Program-made: the position numbers and the translations under genes | Assembly (NCBI GenBank): GCA_004322045.1 | Contig: SCRN01000014.1 | Span: forward strand, 62,001-126,000 | DNA length: 64,000 bases | Source of the DNA: Paraburkholderia sp. | GTDB taxonomy: Bacteria; Pseudomonadota; Gammaproteobacteria; Burkholderiales; Burkholderiaceae | Direction: 5' to 3' | Notes under the pieces: model-generated | Databases searched by the model: none | What the model was told of the DNA's origin: nothing | Seen by the model: only the letters and a program-made list of their open reading frames with translations | Part shown: piece by piece, positions 36,105 to 45,606 of the stretch | Layout: each line of letters begins with the position of its first letter | Position numbering within the stretch: position 1 is the first letter of the stretch

Positions 36105-36168
36105 GAAACAGGGATCTCGTTGAAGTGACTTGCTCGAGGGCGGCCGAATCCGCTGCCCTCACGCCGGG

Positions 36169-38208
36169 CTACGCCTGCCCGGAGGCCCGTTCGAGCAGCA
36201 GGTAATACTGGAGGGCACATAGTTCGACCAACTCGTCGCGGCTCACGTTCTTGAGCGTCATGCGCTCGAGATCGATGTTGACCGGCGCCGTGATGTTTTG
36301 ATTCTGCTGCCAAATACCCGCGAGACGCCCATCGAGTGAATAGCTGGCCTGGATCACGCGATAGCCGGTCTCCTCTGCGAACTTGATCATTTCCTTACGC
36401 GTGAAGAACCGAATGTGGGTGATGTCGAGCAACCCTTCGCCCCTATACGTCCAATTGCCCTTGCTTAGCTCGTCCATGAGCCAAAGATTCCGGACGTTTG
36501 GAATGCTGAGCACTAACTGGCCAGTGGGCGCCATGTACGGCCGCAATTTCACCATCACGTCCCAGGGGTTATACATGTGCTCTAGTACGTCGGTCAGGAG
36601 CACCGCATCGAGCGTCCCGTGTGCGATACCCTCCTTGCTCAGATCGAAATCCTCGAATCGACCCTGCAACACGCGATCGAGCTTTTGCTGCGCGAGAGCG
36701 GCCGCGTCTCGGTTCATCTCGATGCCCCACGCGCGACTGCCGGGGAAGCGCGCCTTCAGAAGCGCGGCATTGCTGCCTGCCGAGCAGCCGACATCGAGGA
36801 TCAGCGACGGCACGTTGGTGAACAGCTGTGCGAGCTCGCCACGTCCGACGGTGTGGTAGAGATTGTCGACCGCCCTCGACTCGACATCGAGATATTGCTG
36901 CCAAACGTAGCGAGCCTTGCGCTCGGAGAGCGTTGCGGCCATCGACGTCATCTGTTGCGCCACGCGCACAGCTGCGGTGCCGTCTAAGGTCTCGTTGTAG
37001 TGCGCCACGCGCTTTGCCGCCATGGCGAGCACCGTATTGCGCGCATTGCCGTCCGTCAACAGCAGCCGCATATTGGCGGCCAAATCCTGCGCTTCAACTT
37101 CCAGAACGCCCGTTTCCGAATCAAAACACGGCCCCATGATCATGCCGGTCTCGTTCATCAGGTTGATCACCGGCGTGCCGGCGAGCATCCCCTCGACCAG
37201 ATAGTTCGAATCGACCGCCACGAGCAGATCGGCCCCCGCGGCAAACAGCTGTGCGTCGTCGGTGCAATAGAAGTAGTCGTCTCCAGGAGCGCCCAGTTCG
37301 CTCAGAATCTGCGCACAATGTCGTTCGCCGAAGGCTTTGTTGGACAGCCGGTCCTTGATGACGGCATTAAAGCGCACTCCGCAAGCGCGCAGCGCCTCGC
37401 AGCTCGCCATGAAGACCATGACGGAATCGGCGTAGATGTCGTCGTTGCAGTGCGCGCTGAAGTTCGCGGACCAGGTCGTGCCAAACACGATCAGCGGCAC
37501 GCCAGGCTTCAGACCGTACTTGGCGTCGAGCTGTTTGCGGCTGCCTGCCTTGTCGTTGCGCAGCCGCGCATAGCTATCCCACGCGGGATTGCCGGTGATA
37601 ACAAAACGCTCCTCAGGGTATCCGAGATCAAGATAGCCTTCCATGCCGCGTCGCCCAAACACCGCGAGCTTATCGGCGATCAATTGGTCATGCACCGTAT
37701 AGGGATCGGCTAGCGCGATACCGTGTGCCACGTGCAGCGTGGGGATGCCGAGGGACTTGGCCCAAGCGGTTGCCGCCTTGCCGTTGCCTGTCACGTCTTC
37801 GCTCGTCACGAGCAACGCAATGTCGAACCGGCTTGCTGCTTGCTTCAGGCACTCCAGCAACGCGGCGGTAACCGGCAGCGTATCGGTGAGCGTGTCGGCA
37901 ACGGCGGTCGATATGAGCCGCGACGCGCGCCCCAGTGCGCGCTCTTCGCCGGCAAGCGTATCCAGGTACCGTGCAAATTGCGTCTGCAGCTCTCCCGTCT
38001 CGGCCTCGAAGCGCCGCACGCCATCCGCGTCGAGCAGGCTCTCGATATCAACGACGGCGCTACCAGCGCTCTCGATTGCACCGCGCATCTGGGGGCTTGT
38101 AGCTCCCGAACAGACGAGCACCACCATCGGCTCGTGCATCGCGAGGAATTGCCGCAGCGCTTCGAACTGCGTGCCCCACAACAGGCTGACAATGGCCTTT
38201 TGTGTCAT
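36169..38208 (-). CDS. fusion: glycosyltransferase-like domain plus SAM-dependent methyltransferase
   Basis: A 679-residue protein. Residues 1-415 look like a GT-B fold related to CDP-glycerol/polysaccharide transferases: LGIPTLHVAHGIALADP, RFVITGNPAWDSY, FGTTWSANF and an ADLLVAVDSNYLVEGMLAGTPVI loop. Residues about 440-620 are a class I methyltransferase (LILDVGCSAGSNAALL for SAM, AVLLTDVLEHMYNPWDV). It follows another methyltransferase gene with an ATGA overlap. It may extend and methyl-cap one glycan; this is inference from the fusion. Confidence 0.8.
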   Translation of the reverse strand: MTQKAIVSLLWGTQFEALRQFLAMHEPMVVLVCSGATSPQMRGAIESAGSAVVDIESLLDADGVRRFEAETGELQTQFARYLDTLAGEERALGRASRLISTAVADTLTDTLPVTAALLECLKQAASRFDIALLVTSEDVTGNGKAATAWAKSLGIPTLHVAHGIALADPYTVHDQLIADKLAVFGRRGMEGYLDLGYPEERFVITGNPAWDSYARLRNDKAGSRKQLDAKYGLKPGVPLIVFGTTWSANFSAHCNDDIYADSVMVFMASCEALRACGVRFNAVIKDRLSNKAFGERHCAQILSELGAPGDDYFYCTDDAQLFAAGADLLVAVDSNYLVEGMLAGTPVINLMNETGMIMGPCFDSETGVLEVEAQDLAANMRLLLTDGNARNTVLAMAAKRVAHYNETLDGTAAVRVAQQMTSMAATLSERKARYVWQQYLDVESRAVDNLYHTVGRGELAQLFTNVPSLILDVGCSAGSNAALLKARFPGSRAWGIEMNRDAAALAQQKLDRVLQGRFEDFDLSKEGIAHGTLDAVLLTDVLEHMYNPWDVMVKLRPYMAPTGQLVLSIPNVRNLWLMDELSKGNWTYRGEGLLDITHIRFFTRKEMIKFAEETGYRVIQASYSLDGRLAGIWQQNQNITAPVNIDLERMTLKNVSRDELVELCALQYYLLLERASGQA

Positions 38209-39491
38209 TGCCGACCTCCATCGAAAATGCCGAAATGTTTTTCCAACAACGCCTTGACGAGGTCGTATTCCGCGCCAATGCTAACGTCGATCCCGTCCTT
38301 GAACCGGAACGGCGCCCCCTCCGCCCAGCCCCGCGCGATGCGGGTCGCGCGCTGATCGATCTGCTCATGCTCGAGCCACGAGAGGTACTGGCTGAGCACC
38401 TCGGGCGCGATCGTGCCGCGCAAGTCGAAGTCGGGCATGCGCGTCATGAGCGTCTTGAATAATCCGAAGAAAAAGCGCCGGCTGCGCAGCGGCTCGAGCA
38501 ATGTGCCGAGGCGTGCTGCGTATTGCTCCTGCGTGTACGGCAGCCAGGGCTGCAGCGCCGCGAAGTCGCGCTTGCCGAGGGCCGCATCGCGCGCGGCCAC
38601 CTCGGCCGCGAAACGTGCATTGGCCTGCACGTCGGGGCGTTTGTCGAGCACGACGAACATGCGGCCTGTCACACGGGGTGTCAAATGCCTGATGATCGCT
38701 TCTTCGAGAAAGTACCCCAGGTCGAACAGCGCCTGGTCGCGGGCGAACCATGACAACAAGCGCTTCCACCGGTATGTGGCGTCGAGTTCCGCATAGGACA
38801 ACCAGTTGATATTGCCGCCGCCCAAAAATGCGCCGTAAGGCTCGGCCGCGACAATCGCGAGACCCGCGCCATTCGCAAACTCCACCAGATCGTCGACGCT
38901 CACCCGCGACATGTAATGCGTAAAGTCGCCTTTGCTCTGCGTACGCTTGAGCGCTTGGGGCCAACGCGATTCGTCGGCGCCGTATGCGGCGTGCACATGA
39001 TCGAGCGAATGAATATCGAAGATCATCCGGCCGCCGGCTCGCACGACGCGCTTCCATTCGAGCAGCGACTCACGCCAGTTCGGGAAGTGAACCAGCACGT
39101 TGAGCGCGACGGCGCAGTCGAACGCGTCGGCGTCGCAGGGCAGTGCGGCGAGATCGCCAACCTTCAGCGAGATCGGCGCGCCCGCGGCCAGCCGCCGCGT
39201 CTCGTCGAGCATCGCTTGCGAGCTGTCGATGCCGGTCACACGATAGCCGTCGGCAACGAGAGGCAGCGCCGCACGACCTGTGCCGACGCCGATATCGACG
39301 AGATCGGCCCCCTTCGCGAAGCGTCGGATCGCCCCGATTTCGAGCGCATTTTTTAGGCTGTTGGTCGATTCGCTTACCACCATGCGGCTCGAATACCAGC
39401 TGACCATCCGAGGGTCCTGCCAGGCGTCGGTTTTCCAATGGATGAGGTCGGACAGATCATCTTCGGAGGGCACATCCGGCCGATCGTTCAT
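38205..39491 (-). CDS. class I SAM-dependent methyltransferase
   Basis: A 428-residue protein. The SAM-binding core is at about residues 60-190 (LVDIGVGTGRAALPL, VTGIDSSQAMLDETRRLA, FDCAVALNVLVHFPNW). The C-terminal half (about 240-428) is a helical extension of unknown fold. The ATG overlaps the pseI stop and its own stop overlaps the next start, so it belongs to the same transcript as pseI and the fusion gene. It probably methylates a sugar of the surface glycan; pseudaminic acid O-methylation is one possibility that the sequence cannot confirm. Confidence 0.85.
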   Translation of the reverse strand: MNDRPDVPSEDDLSDLIHWKTDAWQDPRMVSWYSSRMVVSESTNSLKNALEIGAIRRFAKGADLVDIGVGTGRAALPLVADGYRVTGIDSSQAMLDETRRLAAGAPISLKVGDLAALPCDADAFDCAVALNVLVHFPNWRESLLEWKRVVRAGGRMIFDIHSLDHVHAAYGADESRWPQALKRTQSKGDFTHYMSRVSVDDLVEFANGAGLAIVAAEPYGAFLGGGNINWLSYAELDATYRWKRLLSWFARDQALFDLGYFLEEAIIRHLTPRVTGRMFVVLDKRPDVQANARFAAEVAARDAALGKRDFAALQPWLPYTQEQYAARLGTLLEPLRSRRFFFGLFKTLMTRMPDFDLRGTIAPEVLSQYLSWLEHEQIDQRATRIARGWAEGAPFRFKDGIDVSIGAEYDLVKALLEKHFGIFDGGRQ

Positions 39492-40540
39492 TTCAGTACT
39501 TCCCAAGAAAGAGGGGTGCCTCGCTTGAGGCTTTGTCGGACCTTCGTCCCCAGCACGACGTCGAAGTATTTCGGGGACAAGCCAAGCCCGGGGCGGATCG
39601 CGCGTACATTGTCGGTATTCAGCGTCTCGCCCGCCTCGACGTCGCGGACGATGTACAGTGAGCGCCTGAACACCGACGACGCATGCTCTTGCCGTGTGGG
39701 GCCATAGGTGACTCGCCCCAGGGATTGCCAGGCTCGCTTCGTTTCGACGACGAGCGTGTTCATTTCGTCGGGCTCGAGCGAAAACGCCGAATCGACGCCG
39801 CCGTCGGCGCGGCGCAACGTGAAATGCTTCTCGATCACGCTCGCGCCGAACGCCACGGCCGCAACTGCCGCCCCCGTCCCCATCGTGTGGTCGGACAACC
39901 CGACTTCACATCCGAACAGTTCGCGCATATGCGCGATCGTGCTGACGTTGCTGTTCTCGGGTGATGCCGGGTACGAACTCGTGCACTTGAGTAACACGAT
40001 CTGCTCGCAGCCCGCGAATCGGGCAGCGCGAACGGCTTCGTCGAGTTCGGCGACGCTTGCCATCCCCGTGGAGATGATCAAGGGCTTTCCCGTGGCCGCC
40101 ACACGCCGAATCAACGGCAGATCGGTATTCTCGAAGCTCGCGATCTTGTAGGCGGGCACATCGAGGCGCTCGAGGAAGTCGACGGCCGTTTCGTCAAACG
40201 GCGTCGAAAAACACAGCATACCGAGCGAGCGCGCACGCTCGAAAATCGGCTCGTGCCACTCCCACGGCGTATGCGCCTGCTCGTAGAGTTTGTACAGCGA
40301 GGTACCGGACCACAGGCTCCCCGGATCGTCGATATGAAACTCGCCCATATCGAGATCGAGCGTCATGGTGTCGGGCGTGTACGTCTGCAGCTTCAGGGCG
40401 TGCGCACCGGCCGCCGCAGCCGCCTCGACGATCTCAAGCGCCCGTTCGAGCGACCGATTGTGATTGCCCGACATCTCGGCGATCACGAACGGGGGATGGT
40501 CGCGGCCGATCAGCCGCCCCCCAATCTTGAATGCGCTCAT
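39488..40540 (-). CDS. pseI: pseudaminic acid synthase PseI
   Basis: A 350-residue NeuB-family enzyme that condenses 2,4-diacetamido-altrose with phosphoenolpyruvate to make pseudaminic acid. The TIM barrel carries FVIAEMSGNHNRSLERA, LKLQTYTPDTMT, YKIASFENTDLPLIR and LLKCTSSYPA. The C-terminal SAF (antifreeze-like) domain is at about 290-350 (RSLYIVRDVEAGETLN, NVRAIRPGLGL). The choice of PseI over sialic acid synthase rests on EMSGNH and the presence of the other pse genes. Confidence 0.95.
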   Translation of the reverse strand: MSAFKIGGRLIGRDHPPFVIAEMSGNHNRSLERALEIVEAAAAAGAHALKLQTYTPDTMTLDLDMGEFHIDDPGSLWSGTSLYKLYEQAHTPWEWHEPIFERARSLGMLCFSTPFDETAVDFLERLDVPAYKIASFENTDLPLIRRVAATGKPLIISTGMASVAELDEAVRAARFAGCEQIVLLKCTSSYPASPENSNVSTIAHMRELFGCEVGLSDHTMGTGAAVAAVAFGASVIEKHFTLRRADGGVDSAFSLEPDEMNTLVVETKRAWQSLGRVTYGPTRQEHASSVFRRSLYIVRDVEAGETLNTDNVRAIRPGLGLSPKYFDVVLGTKVRQSLKRGTPLSWEVLK

Positions 40541-40574
40541 CGCGCGTCTCCTTGCCAATATCGACGGCAGCGTG

Positions 40575-41300
40575 TCATGACGATGGAGTCGTCTCAGCAA
40601 TCTCACCCGCGGCTTTCAGCGCCGCGTAGATCCACTGCGCACGCTGCCAGTCTTCAATCGTATCGATGTCCTGCACAAGATGGCGTGGCAGCGCAACCGG
40701 CAATGAGGCGGGCGAGAACAGCGTATCGCCGCGCCGCCAAGCGTCGGCGCGCCCCCAGTAAAACTGGCCCGCGTCGTGCCACGCGGTGTCGAGATCCTGC
40801 GAGCGCACGAGGCGGTACTCGGGGTACATCGCATCGAGCGCCCCGTCGGCGGTCACGAGTAGCGCGCGCTGCACCGGAAAATCGAACGTGGTTACCGAAA
40901 ACGAAAATGACTTGCCCGCCTGCGCCTCGAGCAGTTGTAGGCCTTCACGCAGATAGCGGGCCTGCAAAAATGGTGCGGTCGCGTAGATGCAGCAAGCGAA
41001 TTCCGGTGTCACGCCTAGCTTGCCAAGCTCGGCGAGCGCATGCTGCACGACTTCCATCGTGCCGGCGTAGTCGTCGGATAGCGACTGCGGCCGGATGAAC
41101 GGTGTCTCGCCGCCGTGTTCCCGCGCAATCCGTGCGATCTCCTCGTCGTCGGTCGTGACGATCACACGCTCGAAGAGGCCGGTGGCAAGCGCCGTGCGAA
41201 TCGAGTACGCGACAATCGGCAACCCGTGGAATGGCTTGATATTCTTGCGTGCGATCCGCTTACTGCCGCCTCGCGCGGGGATGATCGCCACGCGTGTCAT
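40575..41300 (-). CDS. pseF: pseudaminic acid cytidylyltransferase PseF
   Basis: A 241-residue CMP-sugar synthetase that activates pseudaminic acid with CTP. The nucleotide-binding start is VAIIPARGGSKRIARKNIKPF, followed by TDDEEIARIA and an FSVTTFDFPVQRAL segment. The protein belongs to the NeuA/PseF branch; context with pseI, pseC and pseB supports PseF. It lies between pseI (34 bases away) and pseC (70 bases away) on the same strand. Confidence 0.95.
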   Translation of the reverse strand: MTRVAIIPARGGSKRIARKNIKPFHGLPIVAYSIRTALATGLFERVIVTTDDEEIARIAREHGGETPFIRPQSLSDDYAGTMEVVQHALAELGKLGVTPEFACCIYATAPFLQARYLREGLQLLEAQAGKSFSFSVTTFDFPVQRALLVTADGALDAMYPEYRLVRSQDLDTAWHDAGQFYWGRADAWRRGDTLFSPASLPVALPRHLVQDIDTIEDWQRAQWIYAALKAAGEIAETTPSS

Positions 41301-41370
41301 GCCGGCCTCCGCCGGATCGCCACGAGCAAGCCGAGTGTGCCCCCGGGGTGCAGCGAACGTGTGGCACGTC

Positions 41371-42537
41371 TCACGTCAGCACCTTTCGCAATTCGTGCGC
41401 GACGATCGACTGCGCCTCATCGGTCAACCCCGCGTACATCGGCAAGCTGAGCGCCTCCCGGTAGTACTGCTCCGCTTCGGGAAACTGACCCGGAGCAAAG
41501 CCGAGGCGGCAATAGTACGGCTGCAAGTGCACGGGAACGTAGTGCAGGTTCACACCGATATTGGCCTGCCTCAAGCGCTCAAAGACTTGGCGATGCGTGA
41601 CATGGGTGGCATCGAGCTTCATGCGCACGACATAGAGGTGCCACGCGGATTCTTCGATCACGTCGCTTTGCGGCAGCACGAGCGGCAGACCGTCGAGCAA
41701 TGCCGCGTAACGTCGAACGAGCGCTCTGCGACGCGCAAGAAACGTGTCGAGCCGCGCGAGCTGAGACAGGCCGAGCGCGGCCTGGATATCGGTCATGCGG
41801 TAATTGAAACCCAACTCGACCATTTCGTAGTACCACGGGCCGTCGCTTTCGCGCTCCATTGCCGCAGGGTCCCGCGTGATACCGTGGCTGCGCAAACTCT
41901 GCAGCCGTGCGCACAGCGCATCATCGTTCGTCAGCACGGCGCCGCCTTCGCCGGTCGTCACGATCTTGACCGGGTGAAAGCTGAAGACCGTCATATCGGC
42001 AAAATCGCCGCAACCGACCGGGCGCCCCTCATAGGTTGCCCCCACCGCATGCGAGGCATCTTCGATCACGGTGAAACCGTAACGGTCGGCGAGCCGCTTG
42101 ATCGCGCGCATGTCGGCACTGCGGCCCGCGAACGCCACCGGCATGACCACCTTTGGCAGCGTCCCCGCCCGCTCGGCTTCAGCGAGCTTGCGCTCGAGCG
42201 CTACTGCATCGAGACACCAAGTGTCCCGATCGATATCGACGAAGTCCACGTCGGCACCGCAGTAGCGCGCGCAGTTCGCCGAAGCGACGAACGTATTCGG
42301 CGTGGTCCACAATCGGTCGCCCGGTCCGAGACCAGCAGCGAGGCACGCGATATGCAGCGCCGCCGTCGCATTGCAGACCGCAACCGCGTGCACAGCCTGG
42401 GCGCACTCGGCAAGGGCGGCCTCGAACGCTGGGATCGCAGGTCCTTGTGTCAGCCAATCCGATTCGAGCACGCGCGCAACCGCGGCAAGATCCGACTCAT
42501 CGATCGATTGACGCCCGTACGGAATCGTCGCGCTCAT
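41371..42537 (-). CDS. pseC: UDP-4-amino-4,6-dideoxy-N-acetyl-beta-L-altrosamine transaminase PseC
   Basis: A 388-residue PLP-dependent DegT/DnrJ/EryC1-type aminotransferase acting after PseB. The Schiff-base lysine is Lys191 in FSFHPVKIVTTGEGG. The N-terminus IPYGRQSIDESDLAAVARVL and FNYRMTDIQAALGLSQL are typical of PseC. The ATG overlaps the pseB stop by four bases, so the two steps are coupled. Confidence 0.96.
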   Translation of the reverse strand: MSATIPYGRQSIDESDLAAVARVLESDWLTQGPAIPAFEAALAECAQAVHAVAVCNATAALHIACLAAGLGPGDRLWTTPNTFVASANCARYCGADVDFVDIDRDTWCLDAVALERKLAEAERAGTLPKVVMPVAFAGRSADMRAIKRLADRYGFTVIEDASHAVGATYEGRPVGCGDFADMTVFSFHPVKIVTTGEGGAVLTNDDALCARLQSLRSHGITRDPAAMERESDGPWYYEMVELGFNYRMTDIQAALGLSQLARLDTFLARRRALVRRYAALLDGLPLVLPQSDVIEESAWHLYVVRMKLDATHVTHRQVFERLRQANIGVNLHYVPVHLQPYYCRLGFAPGQFPEAEQYYREALSLPMYAGLTDEAQSIVAHELRKVLT

Positions 42538-43529
42538 ACGGTTTGCTTGTCGAGCGTGCGCAATTCGTCAATGGTCAGGAACCGGCCGTTGTTATCGGAC
42601 GTGTACATGAAACCCTCCTGCGCAGGCTTGCCGACCTCGCCGAACCCATTTGCCGCGTAGTCGCTTTGCACGACGAAACGCACCGATGGAGTAATGACGA
42701 AGTGATCGTCGTAGACGATCGTGTTCATGCTGTCGTCGCGAGTGATCATCATTTCATGCACCTTCTCGCCCGGACGAATGCCGATAACGTGGTGCGGCAA
42801 CTCGGGGGCCATCGCGCGGGCGAGATCGACGATCCGAACCGAGGGAATCTTCGGCACGAACAGCTCGCCGCCCTGCATGCGCTGGAAGCTCTTAATGACG
42901 AAATCAACACCATGGTCAAGCGTGATCCAGAATCGCGTCATACGCTCGTCGGTAATCGGCAGGCTTTGCGCGCCCTCCGCCATCAGCTTGCGGAAATACG
43001 GCACGACCGATCCGCGCGAACCCACCACATTGCCGTAGCGCACCACGGCAAAGCGCGTTTTGTGCCTACCGACCAGATTGTTGGCCGCGACGAACAATTT
43101 ATCCGACAGCAGCTTGGTCGCGCCATACAGATTCACCGGGCTCGCGGCCTTGTCGGTCGAGAGCGCGACGACTTTCTCCACCCCGTTCTCGATTGCCGCG
43201 TTGATAACGTTCTCGGCGCCGTTGACGTTCGTCCGAATGCACTCGGTCGGATTGTATTCGGCAGCCGGCACTTGCTTGAGCGCTGCAGCATGCACAACGT
43301 AGTCGATCCCCCGCATCGCTTGCCGCATGCGCTCGGCGTCGCGCACGTCGCCGAGGAAATACCGCATGCAGGGCGCCGAGAACGTTTGCTGCATCTCGAA
43401 CTGCTTCAGTTCATCGCGTGAGAACACGACTACACGCGCCGGGCGCCACTTCGCCAGCAGCGCCTTCACGAACTTTTGGCCGAACGAACCCGTTCCGCCC
43501 GTGATGAGTATCGATTTGTCGTCAAACAT
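42534..43529 (-). CDS. pseB: UDP-N-acetylglucosamine 4,6-dehydratase (inverting) PseB
   Basis: A 331-residue short-chain dehydrogenase that starts the pseudaminic acid pathway from UDP-GlcNAc. The NADP loop is GGTGSFGQKF at 11-20. The catalytic set is Thr125-Asp126-Lys127 with Tyr135-xxx-Lys139 (LSTDKAASPVNLYGATK), which matches FlaA1/PseB. It is the first gene of the minus-strand pse run and faces pseG across a 361-base gap. Confidence 0.96.
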   Translation of the reverse strand: MFDDKSILITGGTGSFGQKFVKALLAKWRPARVVVFSRDELKQFEMQQTFSAPCMRYFLGDVRDAERMRQAMRGIDYVVHAAALKQVPAAEYNPTECIRTNVNGAENVINAAIENGVEKVVALSTDKAASPVNLYGATKLLSDKLFVAANNLVGRHKTRFAVVRYGNVVGSRGSVVPYFRKLMAEGAQSLPITDERMTRFWITLDHGVDFVIKSFQRMQGGELFVPKIPSVRIVDLARAMAPELPHHVIGIRPGEKVHEMMITRDDSMNTIVYDDHFVITPSVRFVVQSDYAANGFGEVGKPAQEGFMYTSDNNGRFLTIDELRTLDKQTV

Positions 43530-43890
43530 CGCCCAATCCTTCTAGCCCACATCGTCTGCCGCGGATGCGGCCAGCCGAGAAACACGCGCGCCTGCCGCCA
43601 AGCACCGAACGATGCGCGCTTTCCGATGGATTCGTATATTAGTGACGACCGGCAAGCGCCGTAGCTCCGATTTGAAGGCTTTTTGGCCTTCTAATCGACA
43701 AACTGGAGTCCGGGTGGGGTGCGACCGACGGCCTATCCGGCCCAGCCGCGATCTGAAATGACGCGATTACGCCCCAATCGGGTCTCTTTTTCACAGATTG
43801 GGGGGATCGTGGCGATGGTAGATTGGCGCCATACGCCGAGGACTTCGCAAGCCGCTCGCCGCGACGCAGACTCATACGAATGGATTTACC
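43530..43890. other. pseB / pseG divergent intergenic region
   Basis: A 361-base gap that must contain promoters for both halves of the pseudaminic acid pathway. A small hairpin with arms GAAGGC/GCCTTC at 43674-43679 and 43686-43691 is visible. No sigma-28 box and no gene were found. Confidence 0.45.
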
Positions 43891-45030
43891 ATGACCGACA
43901 CCCGTCCACCGATTCATGGCCACGCCCGGATCGCGATTCGCGCCGACGCCTCGATCAATTGTGGAAGCGGCCACGTCATGCGTTGCCTAACGCTCGCGGA
44001 TGGGCTGCGCTCCGAAGGCGCGGACGTCCATTTCATCACGCGCGCTCATCAGGGCAATCTCGATGCGCTGATCGAATCTCGGGGTTATCGCGTTCATTCG
44101 CTTGGAACGAGTCGCCCGGAGTCGGGTGACAAACTCGCCATCGTCGGGGGGCCACCCCATGCCGCCTGGCTGGGCTGCGACTTCACGACCGATTTGAACG
44201 ATACTTCACGGGTACTGGAATCGATCGGCAACGTCGACTGGCTCGTGGTCGATCATTATGCACTCGACGCTCGCTGGGAGACACCCCTGCGCGAATTTGC
44301 GGACCGGCTGTTCGTGATCGACGATCTAGCCGACCGGGACCACGACGCCGATCTTTTGCTCGATCAGAATATGGTAGCGAACGCGCGGCAGCGCTACGTC
44401 TCGCGCTCGGGGCCTCGATGCCAACATCTGCTGGGCGCCACCTATGCGCTGCTGCGCCCGGAGTTTGCCAAGCTGCGTGAAACGGCGAAACATCATCGTC
44501 TGGAGGGGCCTGCCCGTCTGCTGGTATTTTTCGGGGGTGTCGACGCCACGGACGAAACGGGTAAGTTCCTCGACGCTTGGTCCGCTGATAGCGCAAAACG
44601 CTTTGTGGCCGACCTAGTAGTCGGGGCTAACCATCCCCGTCGAGCACTTCACGGGCAATGCGCGCTACCCGGGGTGAACGTGCACGGCTATGTCCCGGCA
44701 ATGGCCGCGCTGATGGCGAACGCGGATCATGCGTTTGGCGCCTCCGGCACCAGCAACTGGGAGCGCTTTTGCCTAGGGCTGAATGCGTCAGTCGTTTCGG
44801 TCGCCGACAACCAGTGGGCCATTGCACGATACCTCGGCGACGGAGGATGGGTGGACAGTCTCGGCGACGCGGGCAACACCACCGCCGAAACCTACCGCGA
44901 GGCGCTGCGCATGCTGGTTCCTGCGTCGGAGGCAGCCCGCGCGCGCCGTGAACGTCTCATGCAGGCGGTCGATGGTCGCGGCGTGGATCGCGTTGTGCGA
45001 CGCTTGCTAGACAAGCCGGAGGAGAAATGA
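43891..45030 (+). CDS. pseG: UDP-2,4-diacetamido-2,4,6-trideoxy-beta-L-altropyranose hydrolase PseG
   Basis: A 379-residue GT-B-like hydrolase that removes UDP before the PseI step. The family signature IRADASINCGSGHVMRCLTLA contains the catalytic histidine (His28). RLLVFFGGVDATDETG and a FGASGTSNWERFCLGL C-terminal motif follow. It is slightly longer than many PseG proteins because of an N-terminal extension of about 12 residues. The stop overlaps the pseH start by four bases. Confidence 0.94.
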   Translation: MTDTRPPIHGHARIAIRADASINCGSGHVMRCLTLADGLRSEGADVHFITRAHQGNLDALIESRGYRVHSLGTSRPESGDKLAIVGGPPHAAWLGCDFTTDLNDTSRVLESIGNVDWLVVDHYALDARWETPLREFADRLFVIDDLADRDHDADLLLDQNMVANARQRYVSRSGPRCQHLLGATYALLRPEFAKLRETAKHHRLEGPARLLVFFGGVDATDETGKFLDAWSADSAKRFVADLVVGANHPRRALHGQCALPGVNVHGYVPAMAALMANADHAFGASGTSNWERFCLGLNASVVSVADNQWAIARYLGDGGWVDSLGDAGNTTAETYREALRMLVPASEAARARRERLMQAVDGRGVDRVVRRLLDKPEEK

Positions 45031-45602
45031 GCGAAATCGCTTTCGACCCGTGTCGCGACCGCTTGCGCCCTATCGGCGACGCTGACCTGGCCCAGATACT
45101 CGAATGGCGCAATTCACCGGACGTGCGCGTCTTCATGTACACGAGCCGCGAGATCTCACTGAGCGAACACAAGGCATGGTTCGAGCGCATTGCGCACGAT
45201 CGCTCCAGGCGCTCGTGGATTTTCGAGGCCGACGGCGAACCGATGGGCGTCGTCAATCTGACGCGTATCGACATGGCGAGCCGCGATGCGCACTGGGGCT
45301 TTTACGTGCGCCCGGGGGCGCCGAAAGGCAGTGGCGTCCGGCTCGGCCGGCTCGCGCTAGCCGAAGCGTTCGGGCATCTAGCGCTGAATAGGCTGATCGG
45401 CGAAGTGCTGGCATCGAACGACGCTTCTCTGCACTTTCACCGCAAGCTCGGCTTCGAACACGAGTGCATTCTCGAAGGACACCATCACGATGGCGACGCG
45501 GCGCATGACGTCCACGTTTTCAGTTTGACGCGCGCGGCTTGGCTACGAGACTGCGCGGCAGCCGTTGCGAACGGGCGCGATCGACCGACGAACCCGCAGT
45601 AG
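45027..45602 (+). CDS. pseH: UDP-4-amino-4,6-dideoxy-N-acetyl-beta-L-altrosamine N-acetyltransferase PseH
   Basis: A 191-residue GNAT-family acetyltransferase that adds the 4-N-acetyl group between PseC and PseG. It begins with RLRPIGDADLAQILEWRNSPDVR and has the acetyl-CoA region HWGFYVRPGAPKGSGVRLGRLAL. The C-terminal FHRKLGFEHECILEGHH follows GNAT form. It is coupled to pseG. With this gene all six enzymes of the pathway are present. It meets the second motB gene tail-to-tail with a 4-base gap. Confidence 0.93.
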   Translation: MSEIAFDPCRDRLRPIGDADLAQILEWRNSPDVRVFMYTSREISLSEHKAWFERIAHDRSRRSWIFEADGEPMGVVNLTRIDMASRDAHWGFYVRPGAPKGSGVRLGRLALAEAFGHLALNRLIGEVLASNDASLHFHRKLGFEHECILEGHHHDGDAAHDVHVFSLTRAAWLRDCAAAVANGRDRPTNPQ

Positions 45603-45606
45603 AGAC

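Noticed and set aside
43880-43894. Four-codon upstream reading frame whose stop overlaps the pseG start
   Set aside because: It lacks a clear ribosome site and could be chance; no evidence of translational control.
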